A stretch of 64,000 nucleotides of DNA from JBGVSA01 sp041807905 (GTDB taxonomy: Bacteria; Pseudomonadota; Gammaproteobacteria; Burkholderiales; Rhodocyclaceae): NCBI RefSeq assembly GCF_041807905.1, contig NZ_JBGVSA010000002.1, forward strand, positions 1 through 64,000. The letters run 5' to 3'. This document shows, piece by piece, positions 16,357-26,322 of the stretch. The first letter of the stretch is position 1. Every line of letters begins with the position of its first letter. Position numbers and translations under genes: made by a program. The notes below the pieces were generated by a model that was given only the letters and a program-made list of their open reading frames with translations, was not told the origin of the DNA and searched no databases.

Positions 16357-16387
16357 TTGCCGGCAGGACCGATCAGGCGGCTATACT
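16357..16387 (+). promoter_or_regulatory. Possible infA promoter
   Basis: TATACT at 16382-16387 is a good -10 box; the best -35 candidate, TTGCCG at 16357-16362, is 19 bases away, slightly too far. Transcription would start about 50 bases before infA. Confidence 0.35.
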
Positions 16388-16445
16388 CTCGCGCCTGCTG
16401 TCCATACTGCATCCCGCCGAGCGGGACCAAAGGAACCAACTATCT

Positions 16446-16718
16446 ATGGCAAAAGAAGAAGTCATTGAACTGAGTGGCGTTGTAAACGAAGTACTCCCCG
16501 ACACGCGTTTTCGCGTAACGCTCGACAACGGCATCGAGGTGATCGCCTACGTTGCGGGCAAGATGCGCCAGCACCGCATCCGTATCCTCGCCGGCGACAA
16601 GGTCGACCTGGAAATGTCGCCCTACGACCTGAGCAAGGCTCGCATCACGTTCCGTCACATCGAGTCCCGCGGCCCCGCTCCGACCGGCCAGCGCAAGGGC
16701 AACTTCCGCCGTCGCTAA
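16446..16718 (+). CDS. infA: Translation initiation factor IF-1
   Basis: 90 residues. The S1-like OB-fold is complete (MAKEEVIELSGVVNEVLPDTRF, HRIRILAGDKV, SPYDLSKARITFR), with a basic tail ending GQRKGNFRRR that is longer than in the 72-residue E. coli protein. IF-1 binds the 30S A site during initiation. Many Burkholderiales have two IF-1 genes: a short one in the ribosomal protein operon and a longer one like this beside a cold-shock gene. I infer this is the second type. AAGGA lies upstream of the start. Confidence 0.95.
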   Translation: MAKEEVIELSGVVNEVLPDTRFRVTLDNGIEVIAYVAGKMRQHRIRILAGDKVDLEMSPYDLSKARITFRHIESRGPAPTGQRKGNFRRR

Positions 16719-16870
16719 GACGTATCCCCGGCCCGATCGCGTGATGTAACCGCTACGGCGGCGCACACGGCGACGCCATCTGGCCGAGGTCCATTCAGGC
16801 AGACGTATCTCCCGCTCCAGCGGGGTTTCAGGCATCGCCCGGGCGGCGAGGCTTTGTCACATCTGCAGGA

Positions 16871-17110
16871 TCAGTCGCCGATCCGCGCAAAGCGGGGTTG
16901 CCGCTGGCCCTGCACTTCAATCTCTTCCACGAACATCGCCCACGGGCGCACCCACCAGCCGCTGTCGTTGTACAGCGGTCGATAGACCACCATGGGTTCG
17001 AGCGTCTCGGAATGGCGGGCGACACTGACCACTTCGTATTCGCCGCCCTTGTAGTGCCGGTAACGGCCCGGCGACAGATCGGGCAGGGCGGGCAGCTTGT
17101 CGTTGCTCAT
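16871..17110 (-). CDS. DUF1653 domain protein
   Basis: 79 residues from the ATG at 17110, with AAGGAG six bases upstream. The core GRYRHYKGGEYEVVSVARHSE, VVYRPLYND and WWVRPWAMFVEEI is the full DUF1653 domain, a small beta-barrel-like fold of unknown function. It diverges from selO with 135 bases between the starts. Confidence 0.9.
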   Translation of the reverse strand: MSNDKLPALPDLSPGRYRHYKGGEYEVVSVARHSETLEPMVVYRPLYNDSGWWVRPWAMFVEEIEVQGQRQPRFARIGD

Positions 17111-17245
17111 CGGGACTCCTTCAGTCAGACGAGCGATGATGCCAGTCCGACCGTTGCGGGTCGACGCCGACGCGCTATCGGCACCATGCATGTCAGCACG
17201 GGACATCCGGCCTAGAATGGCAGCTCGCTCCGACCCATAACAAAC

Positions 17246-18850
17246 ATGAACGCCCCCGACCTGCCATTGCGCCCGCTCGACGCATTCGAGTTCGACGATC
17301 TTTTCGTCCGGTCCCTCTCCGCCGACCCCGATACGCGCAACATCTCCCGACCGGCACCCCGCGCGGTGTATTCGCGCGTCGAGCCGACGGCCGCCAGCAC
17401 GCCGCGTCTGCTGGCGTGGTCGGACGTGCTGGCGCGCTCGCTGGGTGTTGCACGACCGGCCGAGACCGGGTTGGTCGCCGACGTCCTGGCCGGTTCGCGC
17501 GTGCTGCCGGGCATGAAACCGTATGCCGCGCGTTACGGCGGTCACCAGTTCGGCAATTGGGCTGGGCAGTTGGGCGATGGTCGTGCGATTACGCTCGGCG
17601 AAATCATTGACCGGAACGGACTGCGGCAGGAACTGCAACTCAAGGGGGCCGGCAAGACACCGTACTCACGCCACGCCGATGGCCGTGCCGTGCTGCGCTC
17701 GTCGATCCGCGAGTTCCTGTGCAGCGAGGCCATGTTCCATCTTGGCGTCCCGACCACACGCGCGCTCAGTCTCGTGACAACCGGCGATGGCGTGGTACGC
17801 GACATGTTCTATGACGGACGCCCGGCGACCGAGCCCGGCGCCGTCGTCTGTCGCGTGGCGCCCAGTTTCGTGCGCTTCGGCAACTTCGAAATCTTCGCCG
17901 CCGAAGACGAGGCGGACAACATGCGGGCGTTGGCCGACTGGGTGATCCGCCATCACTATCCGACGCTCGGTGAACCAGGCCCGGAAACCTACCCCGCGTG
18001 GTTTGCCGAAGTCTGCCGACGCACTGCTGTGATGGTGGCGCACTGGATGCGCGTCGGCTTCGTGCATGGCGTGATGAACACCGACAACATGTCGATCCTC
18101 GGCCTGACCATCGACTATGGTCCGTATGGCTGGCTGGAAGGCTTCGATCCGGGCTGGACGCCGAACACCACGGATGCGCAGGGACGTCGCTACGCGTACG
18201 GCCAGCAGCCGCAGATCGCCTACTGGAACCTCACCCGGCTGGCGGGCGCGCTCACCATGCTGATCGAGAACGAAGCCGATCTGCATGCCGGGCTCGAGCT
18301 TTATCGAGAGACATTCGAGCAGACCTGGTCGGCCATGCTGGCCGACAAGCTCGGTCTGCACGCCGACACCGTGATGGACGGCTCTCTGGTCAGCGATCTT
18401 TTCTCTATCCTGCAGGCCGAAGAAACCGACATGACGATCTTCTTCCGCCGGCTGGCCGATATCGACTGTAGCGAGAAGGCCGACAAAGATGCCCGCATCC
18501 TTGTCCTGCGCGAGGCGTTCTACGATTCCTCCGCGCTGGACGGCGCCCATCTTCTGCGGCTCGCAGGCTGGCTCGACCAGTACGCCGCCTGGGTGCGCGC
18601 ACAGGCTGAGGAGCCCGCAGCCCGAGTCACTCGCATGCATGCGGCCAATCCCAAGTACGTGCTTCGCAACTGGATGGCGCAACAGGCCATCGACGCGGCC
18701 ACGGCGGGGGACGCATCGCAGATCGAACGCCTGCTGACCGTCCTGCAACGGGCTTATGACGAGCAGCCCGACAACGAGGATCTATTCGCCCGACGCCCAG
18801 AATGGGCGCGCAATCGTCCGGGCTGCTCGGCTCTTTCGTGCAGCTCGTAA
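17246..18850 (+). CDS. selO: SelO pseudokinase-fold AMPylase
   Basis: 534 residues. The family's conserved blocks are present: ARYGGHQFGNWAGQLGDGRA, LQLKGAGKTPYSRHADGRAVLRSSIREFL, VMNTDNMSILGLTIDYGPYG with the catalytic Asp, and a C-terminus ending CSALSCSS. SelO binds ATP in inverted orientation and transfers AMP to protein Ser/Thr/Tyr; in E. coli it is redox-linked and modifies proteins such as glutaredoxin. The terminal cysteine occupies the position of selenocysteine in animal homologues, and the five-residue-spaced cysteine pair could form a regulatory disulfide. Single-gene unit; the C-terminal tail is intact. Confidence 0.96.
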   Translation: MNAPDLPLRPLDAFEFDDLFVRSLSADPDTRNISRPAPRAVYSRVEPTAASTPRLLAWSDVLARSLGVARPAETGLVADVLAGSRVLPGMKPYAARYGGHQFGNWAGQLGDGRAITLGEIIDRNGLRQELQLKGAGKTPYSRHADGRAVLRSSIREFLCSEAMFHLGVPTTRALSLVTTGDGVVRDMFYDGRPATEPGAVVCRVAPSFVRFGNFEIFAAEDEADNMRALADWVIRHHYPTLGEPGPETYPAWFAEVCRRTAVMVAHWMRVGFVHGVMNTDNMSILGLTIDYGPYGWLEGFDPGWTPNTTDAQGRRYAYGQQPQIAYWNLTRLAGALTMLIENEADLHAGLELYRETFEQTWSAMLADKLGLHADTVMDGSLVSDLFSILQAEETDMTIFFRRLADIDCSEKADKDARILVLREAFYDSSALDGAHLLRLAGWLDQYAAWVRAQAEEPAARVTRMHAANPKYVLRNWMAQQAIDAATAGDASQIERLLTVLQRAYDEQPDNEDLFARRPEWARNRPGCSALSCSS

Positions 18851-19016
18851 TGTCAAGCGGGTTTGTTTTTGCGGGGGTCGAAATATCAGGCAATAAATCG
18901 GTATAGTCAGACATCTTTTTTCCGGGTGACGCGCAGCCAGTGCGTCGTTGCCTGCTTCGCCAGACTTCTTGTAGCTGTTCGTTCAACGACAATCGCAAAA
19001 GAGGAGGCAGTCGAAG

Positions 19017-20528
19017 ATGTCCAATCCGTCCGACGAGAACAAAACGGGGACGCGGCTCTCACGCCGCGATGTTCTGAAGCTCGGTTCGTTATCAGCACTA
19101 TCCACCGCACTGGGCGCAACTTTTGGGTTGCAGGGGTGCGCCACCGCGTCGACCGATACGAAAGTTGCCGGTGCGTCATCGCCAGCCGGGCAGGCCGGCA
19201 GTATTCAGGTCACCGGTTGGGAATCCTATTCGGCCGTGCGCGCACGCATCCTGCCGCCGGGGTTCCCGGCACGTGATTTCAACATCAAGGACTACGGCGC
19301 CGTCGAAGGCGGCACGCAAGACGCTACCGGGGCGATCAACAAGGCGATCGACGCATGCAGCGCGGCAGGTGGCGGGCGCGTGGTCGTGCCGGACGGTACC
19401 TTCATTACCGGGGCAATCTTCCTCAAGAGCAACGTCAACCTGCATCTGCAATCGGGTGCCGTGCTCAAGTTCTACACCGATCCGGCCAAATACCCGGTGG
19501 TCTTCACGCGATGGGAAGGCATCGAGTGCATGAACTACTCGCCGCTGATCTACGCATACGAGCAGCGCAACATCGCCGTTACAGGCCGGGGCACGCTCGA
19601 CGGACAGGCATCCAATGCCAACTGGTGGGCGTGGAAAGCCAACGGCACGCCGGTCAGCCAGTTGCCTGACCAGAAAAAGCTCATCGAGATGGGAAACAAA
19701 GGCGTGCCGGTATCGGAGCGCGTCTTTGGGCCAGGGCACTTTCTGCGGCCGAACTTCATCCAGCCGTATCGCTGCGAGAACGTATTGATCGAAGACGTTT
19801 CGATTCGCCAGTCGCCGATGTGGGAAATCCACCCGGTGCTCTCGCGCAATGTCACCGTGCGTGGCGTGAACATCGTGTCGCATGGACCGAACAACGATGG
19901 CTGCGACCCCGAATCCTGCCGCGACGTGCTGATCGAGAACTGTGTGTTCGATACCGGCGACGACTGCATCGCCATCAAGTCCGGCAAGAACAACGATGGC
20001 CGGCGCGTGGGTGTGCCGTCCGAGAACATCATCGTGCGCGGCTGCCAGATGAAGGATGGCCACGGCGGCGTGGTGCTCGGCAGCGAATGCTCCGGCCACA
20101 TCCGCAACGTGTTCGTCGAAGACTGCAACATGGACAGTCCCAACCTCGACCGCGTGCTGCGATTCAAGAACAACGCGGTCCGCGGCGGCGTGCTGGAAAA
20201 CGTCTTCGTGCGCAACGTGACGGTCGGCAAGGTCGGCGAGGCGATCATCACCATCGACTTCCTGTATGAAGAAGGGGCCAATGGCGATTTCAAACCGGTC
20301 GTGCGCAATGTGCAGATGGACAAGGTCACGGCCGACGCGGCGCCGCGCATCATGTACATCGTTTCCTTCCCCGGCGCGGAGATCGACCAGATCAAGTTGT
20401 CCAACTGCGTGTTCAAGGGCGTGGAGTCGACCGAAGTCATTGCCACTTCCGGCACGATCTCGCTGACCAACGTGGTGATCGAGCCCAAGAACAAACCGGC
20501 GAGCCTGAGCACGCGCGGCACGCTCTAG
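19017..20528 (+). CDS. GH28 polygalacturonase-like enzyme, Tat signal and lipobox
   Basis: 503 residues, with GAGGAGG before the start. The N-terminus has a twin-arginine motif SRRDVLKLG followed by a hydrophobic stretch and LQGC (Cys41), so it is probably exported folded by Tat and lipidated. The GH28 active-site set is visible: Asp294 (NNDG), Asp315-Asp316 (GDDCIAIKSG), His349 (GHGG) and Arg382/Lys384 (RFK). These enzymes hydrolyse galacturonan or rhamnogalacturonan by inversion. N-terminal DFNIKDYGAVEGG is the usual start of the helix. The exact pectic substrate is uncertain. No transporter for the product is adjacent. Confidence 0.93.
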   Translation: MSNPSDENKTGTRLSRRDVLKLGSLSALSTALGATFGLQGCATASTDTKVAGASSPAGQAGSIQVTGWESYSAVRARILPPGFPARDFNIKDYGAVEGGTQDATGAINKAIDACSAAGGGRVVVPDGTFITGAIFLKSNVNLHLQSGAVLKFYTDPAKYPVVFTRWEGIECMNYSPLIYAYEQRNIAVTGRGTLDGQASNANWWAWKANGTPVSQLPDQKKLIEMGNKGVPVSERVFGPGHFLRPNFIQPYRCENVLIEDVSIRQSPMWEIHPVLSRNVTVRGVNIVSHGPNNDGCDPESCRDVLIENCVFDTGDDCIAIKSGKNNDGRRVGVPSENIIVRGCQMKDGHGGVVLGSECSGHIRNVFVEDCNMDSPNLDRVLRFKNNAVRGGVLENVFVRNVTVGKVGEAIITIDFLYEEGANGDFKPVVRNVQMDKVTADAAPRIMYIVSFPGAEIDQIKLSNCVFKGVESTEVIATSGTISLTNVVIEPKNKPASLSTRGTL

Positions 20529-20547
20529 GCCCTGCAACGCACACAAA

Positions 20548-20569
20548 AACGGCGCCGCAAGGCGCCGTT
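20548..20569 (+). terminator. Bidirectional hairpin terminator
   Basis: Stem acggcgcc (20549-20556) and ggcgccgt (20561-20568) closed by a GCAA tetraloop, flanked by A-rich and T-containing sequence, between the convergent GH28 and sotB genes. Confidence 0.7.
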
Positions 20570-20582
20570 TCCATTTGAGTCG

Positions 20583-21815
20583 TTAGCAGGCTCTGAAGCC
20601 AAGCATTCGCCCCATCGCGCGCCGTTGTCGCTGCCAACGCGCCCGCAGGCACATCTCGCGGCGGAAGACGAGCAGGCACCAACCCAGCGCAGCCGCAGCC
20701 AGCGCACCCGCAACGTAGCCGATGTTGCCCATGCCGAAGTGGATGCTGACCTGGTTGCCCAGCAATGCGCCGCCGCCGATCCCGATGTTGTAGATGCCCG
20801 AGAACAACGACATGGCGACGTCGGTGGCATCCGGTGCCGCTTCGAGCACCTTCACCTGCATGCCCAGGCCGATGACCATGATCGACATGCCCCACACCAC
20901 GGCAAGAATCGCCAGCGAAGCCTGCGCGGCGGAGGCGGCGACCAATAGCAGCGTGGATGCCATCAGCGCGGTCACCGCGCCCGTCACCAACAGGCTCGGG
21001 TGCCGCGTGCCGAAACGGCTGAATACCAAGCTGCCCAACACGCCGGCACCGCCGAAAAGCAGCAGGAACACGGTCGCAAAATCGCCCTGCATGCTGGCCA
21101 CGTCCTGCACGAAAGGTTCGATGTAGCTGTATGCGGTGAAATGCGCGGTGATGATCACTGCGATCAGAACATACAGGCGTGTCAGCCGCACGCGACGGAA
21201 CAGGATTGGCACACTGCTGAAAGACCCGGCGCGCCGGCTCGGCAGCAATGGCAGCAAACGCCACAGCGCCACCATCGTCAGGACCGCCAGCACGCCGATA
21301 GTGAGGAAGGTGATCCGCCAGCCCAGGTGCTGACCGAGCACGCGACCCAGCGGCACGCCCACCACCATCGCCAGGACGGTACCCGTCGACAGCAGGCTCA
21401 GTGCCTGCGCCTGCTTGCCGGGCGGCGCCACGCGCACTGCCAACGATACGGTGATCGACCAGAACACCGCGTGCGCCAGCGCGATCCCCAGGCGCGACAC
21501 CATCAGCGTGGCAAAGCTCCAGGCCACGCCCGAGAGCACGTGGCTGGCGATGAACAGTGCGAAAGTGCCCAGCAACAGTTTCTTGCGTTCGATGTTGCGG
21601 GTGGCCAGCATCATCGGCAGCGAAGCGAGCGTGACGATCCACGCGTAGATCGTGATCATCAGGCCCGTATGCGCGGCATCCATCGAAAAGCTCGCGGCGA
21701 TGTCGCTGAGCAATCCGACCGGGACAAATTCGGTGGTATTGAAAATGAATGCGGACAGCGCGAGAGCGATGACCCGGAGCCACGCCGTGGTGGCCGAAGT
21801 GTCGGGGGCGTTCAT
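20583..21815 (-). CDS. sotB: Sugar efflux transporter of the major facilitator superfamily
   Basis: 410 residues from the ATG at 21815. The first helix carries FNTTEFVPVGLLSDIA, and later FWSITVSLAVRVAPPGKQAQALSLL and MVIGLGMQVKVLEAAPDATDVAMSLFSGIYNIGIG match E. coli SotB closely over the whole length. It has 12 predicted helices. SotB exports sugars such as arabinose and related compounds with proton exchange; here the substrate is inferred from homology. It lies end to end with the GH28 gene, sharing a terminator, but that does not prove joint function. Confidence 0.9.
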   Translation of the reverse strand: MNAPDTSATTAWLRVIALALSAFIFNTTEFVPVGLLSDIAASFSMDAAHTGLMITIYAWIVTLASLPMMLATRNIERKKLLLGTFALFIASHVLSGVAWSFATLMVSRLGIALAHAVFWSITVSLAVRVAPPGKQAQALSLLSTGTVLAMVVGVPLGRVLGQHLGWRITFLTIGVLAVLTMVALWRLLPLLPSRRAGSFSSVPILFRRVRLTRLYVLIAVIITAHFTAYSYIEPFVQDVASMQGDFATVFLLLFGGAGVLGSLVFSRFGTRHPSLLVTGAVTALMASTLLLVAASAAQASLAILAVVWGMSIMVIGLGMQVKVLEAAPDATDVAMSLFSGIYNIGIGGGALLGNQVSIHFGMGNIGYVAGALAAAALGWCLLVFRREMCLRARWQRQRRAMGRMLGFRAC

Positions 21816-22028
21816 GGGTCTTTTATCGTCACGCCGGAGCCGGTGCGGCCCATGATCGACGTGCAGGAATGCAGGGTTAGCGCGCCCTGAATGCACGGAA
21901 GAACTCCGCACGCGGGCGCCCAGTGATGTTAGCGCTGGCCGCTGACCGAAAAGTTAGAAAATTGTTATGGATCGATAAACAAAACCGTTGGCTGCGCCCG
22001 CAACTCAGCCAACGGCGATGCCAACCGG

Positions 22029-23090
22029 TCAGTACTGGATCGTCACCACGGGCTTGATGAGGTCTGCTGGCTTGTCCTTCATCAGCATCAACGCGGGCTC
22101 GACGCCTTCCAGGCCGACGAAACGATGCGTGAGCAGCAGGCTGGTGTCGAGCTTGCCGTATTGCAGAAGGCGCGCGAGCTTTTCCATCTTCATCCGCCCG
22201 CCCGGCGTGAGGCCGCCCTTGATGTGCTTGTGCCCCATGCCCACACCCCATTCGACGCGCGGAATACAGATGCAGTCGCCTTCGCCGAGATAGTTCACAT
22301 TGCCGATGGTCCCGCCGGGCCGCATGATCTTGACCGCCTCGGCGAAGGTGTCGACGTCGCCGCCGGCGATGATCACCTTGTCGACGCCGCGTCCCGCCGT
22401 CGCATCCAGAATCTGCGTGACGATATCGCCATTCTTGTAATTGACGATGTCGGTCGCCCCGTATTGCCGGGCCACCTCGATGCAGTGCGGGCGCGAGCCG
22501 ACGGCAATGATGCGCGCAGCGCCATGCAGCGCGCAGCCAGCCACCGACATCAGACCGACCGGCCCGATGCCGATCACGGCCACGATATCGCCGAAACTGA
22601 CACCGGCCAGCTCCACACCATGAAAGCCCGTGACCACCATGTCGCTGAGCATGACCGCGTCTTCGGGCTTGACGCCGTCGGGCAGCAGGGCGAGGTTCGC
22701 GTCGGCCTCATTGACGTGGTAGAACTCGGCGAACACGCCGTTCTTGTGGTTGGAGAACTTCCAACCGGCCAACATGCCGCCGGAGTGCATCGAATAGCCT
22801 TCCTGTGATTCGATGGCTCCCCAGTCCGGCGTGATCGCGGGCACGATCACCCGATCGCCCGGCTTGAAGTCCTTGACCAGCGAGCCGACCTCGACGACCT
22901 CTCCCACGGACTCGTGTCCGAGCACCATGTTGTGGCGCTCCCCGATGGAGCCGGCCCACACCGTATGCGTGTCGGACGTACATGGCGACAACGCCAATGG
23001 GCGGACAATCGCGCCAAGCGGATCTGCCACCGGTTTGTCCAGTTCGATCCAGCCGACCTCGCCGATCCTGAGCATCGCAAAACCCTTCAT
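22029..23090 (-). CDS. NADP-dependent secondary (isopropanol-type) alcohol dehydrogenase
   Basis: 353 residues from the ATG at 23090, which has GGAGG upstream. It resembles the Thermoanaerobacter/Clostridium secondary alcohol dehydrogenases along its length: start MKGFAMLRIGEVGW, then IVRPLALSPCTSD, IGERHNMVLGHE, YSMHSGGMLAGWKFSN, GIGPVGLM and a C-terminus ALMLMKDKPADLIKPVV. The catalytic zinc ligands are the Cys of PCTSD, His of GHE and the Asp of LSDMVVTGFH. The GSRP turn after the nucleotide fold favours NADP. It should interconvert 2-propanol or 2-butanol with ketones. It is a single-gene unit. Confidence 0.93.
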   Translation of the reverse strand: MKGFAMLRIGEVGWIELDKPVADPLGAIVRPLALSPCTSDTHTVWAGSIGERHNMVLGHESVGEVVEVGSLVKDFKPGDRVIVPAITPDWGAIESQEGYSMHSGGMLAGWKFSNHKNGVFAEFYHVNEADANLALLPDGVKPEDAVMLSDMVVTGFHGVELAGVSFGDIVAVIGIGPVGLMSVAGCALHGAARIIAVGSRPHCIEVARQYGATDIVNYKNGDIVTQILDATAGRGVDKVIIAGGDVDTFAEAVKIMRPGGTIGNVNYLGEGDCICIPRVEWGVGMGHKHIKGGLTPGGRMKMEKLARLLQYGKLDTSLLLTHRFVGLEGVEPALMLMKDKPADLIKPVVTIQY

Positions 23091-23212
23091 GGCAGACCTC
23101 CGCGAAGTGACATGACAGAAATGGATTGCCCGATTCCCGGCAAGCCGGACGGCGATCCAAGCCAAGTAGACGTTATAGCGTCGGGGCCGATGTTCCGCGA
23201 TGCGGCCGGTGA

Positions 23213-23241
23213 CAAAAGAAAAGGGGGACCGTCGGTCCCCC
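23213..23241 (-). terminator. Rho-independent terminator of the poly-serine lipoprotein gene
   Basis: Stem gggggacc (23223-23230) and ggtccccc (23234-23241), 3-base loop. On the minus strand it is followed by a T-rich run (complement of aaaagaaaa, 23214-23222). Confidence 0.85.
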
Positions 23242-23261
23242 TTGATCTCGTTGGCGATGGA

Positions 23262-24251
23262 TCAGTAGCCGGTGGTAACGCCGATACCGGCCGGAAGCTT
23301 GCCCCTGAGGTCTGCCGGCGAGTACGCGCCGGATGCGGACCAGATGACCCAGTCGATATTGCTGCGGTAATAGCTGGCGCGACCATCGCCGAAGCGCACG
23401 TAGTTGTCGCCCAGCGCATTGACAGCGAACATGTTGGCCACTGCGACCGGGCCAATGACTGGCGTGTCGTTGCCATCGATGTAGACCGTGACGATGCCAG
23501 AGAGCGGCGACGTCATGGTGACGGACACGTGATAGATGTGCGGCACCGACATGTCGGCGACCGCGCCCTTCAGGTCCACGCCATCAAGCTGGTTGATCTG
23601 GATGCCCTGGGTCGTCGCGTCATTGCGAATGATCCCTTCGATACGCCCGCCCGTGACGCCAACATCGGCCATCGCCAGATCGAACTCGAGCAGACGGGTG
23701 TTCGTGTCATACGTAGTGCCGGCGACAGGCAGCACGCGCGTGAGGAAAGTCAGCGTTTTTGGATACTTGCCGGCGCTGTTGATGACATTTTCGAAATAGG
23801 CCTGGCTGCGGTTCTCGATTGCCGTGCCTGTCGTGTCGAGCGCAATACTGCCATCGCCGAGCAGCCCAAAGCCGTTGACCCACGTGTAGCTCGAACCCGG
23901 TGCAGTCCCCGTCAGCACCGTGAAGCTGCTCGTGTTGCCACTGGGCAGGCTGATCGACCCCGCGGCGGTGGGCAGCTTGCTTGCGTCGTACACGCTCCAC
24001 CGGACCGCATTCTGGCTGCTTGAGCTGGATTGCGTGCTCGACGATGTCGAGGACGAGACCGACGAGGACGACGACGAAGCCGATGAGCTCACCGACGAAC
24101 TGGATGACGCGCTCGAAACGCTTGAACTCGACGACACCCCATTCGGCGATGACGTGCTGTCGTTTCCTCCTCCGCCACCACCGCAGGCGGCCAAGGCCAG
24201 CACGGATGCAAACAGCGTGAAGGAAATTCCCTTGTTGATGCTCAGACTCAT
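23262..24251 (-). CDS. Lipoprotein with poly-serine linker and LamG-like domain
   Basis: 329 residues; start 24251 has GGGGAG upstream. The signal peptide ends LAAC (Cys23), followed by six glycines. Residues about 31-82 are an almost pure serine linker with scattered Val, Ala and Thr. The C-terminal 240 residues are beta-rich (ISLPSGNTSSFTVL, LLEFDLAMADVGV, YHVSVTMTSPLSGIVTVYIDGND, NYVRFGDGRASYYRSNIDWVIWSASG), resembling a concanavalin/LamG-type jelly roll that could bind carbohydrate. Poly-serine linkers are typical of surface polysaccharide-degrading enzymes. No catalytic domain is recognised. Lipid attachment to the outer membrane is inferred. Confidence 0.8.
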   Translation of the reverse strand: MSLSINKGISFTLFASVLALAACGGGGGGNDSTSSPNGVSSSSSVSSASSSSSVSSSASSSSSSVSSSTSSSTQSSSSSQNAVRWSVYDASKLPTAAGSISLPSGNTSSFTVLTGTAPGSSYTWVNGFGLLGDGSIALDTTGTAIENRSQAYFENVINSAGKYPKTLTFLTRVLPVAGTTYDTNTRLLEFDLAMADVGVTGGRIEGIIRNDATTQGIQINQLDGVDLKGAVADMSVPHIYHVSVTMTSPLSGIVTVYIDGNDTPVIGPVAVANMFAVNALGDNYVRFGDGRASYYRSNIDWVIWSASGAYSPADLRGKLPAGIGVTTGY

Positions 24252-24430
24252 TTTTCTCCCCTGAATGGCCCATGGCAGGGCGCTTTTGTAGAACGGTCCA
24301 GCGACCGCGGGGTGGAATGGTGCGGATGGACGCACCAAACGCGTGCGCGAATGCCCTTTCGTCCGTGGAGCGAGCACAAATGACGACGACATCGAATGAC
24401 GCACGGACACGGCGGGTGGCAGATGCGTAA

Positions 24431-24462
24431 ACGAAAGAACCCGCCATCAGGCGGGTTCGTTT
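24431..24462 (-). terminator. Rho-independent terminator of ettA
   Basis: Stem gaacccgcc (24437-24445) and ggcgggttc (24450-24458) with loop atca. On the minus strand it is followed by a T-rich segment (complement of aaacgaaa, 24429-24436). Confidence 0.8.
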
Positions 24463-24484
24463 GAGGACTTCGGCGTCCTGAAGG

Positions 24485-26149
<1,665 letters not shown>

Positions 26150-26322
26150 GGGGGTCTTGTGCCAAGCAGATTGCAAAGGCGTAAGGATACCTGCGCGGCG
26201 GGCTTCCTGCTCTTGAAGCGCGGCAAGTCATGTAGGAACGAGTCTTACTAGAATGGCCCAGCCGCACCCGTTGCGGGCCAACACGGGGCGCGTGCCGTGC
26301 AGAACCGATGTGAGACCTATTC

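Noticed and set aside
24000..24160. A simple-sequence repeat or array on the plus strand
   Set aside because: It is the serine linker of the lipoprotein gene read from the other strand.
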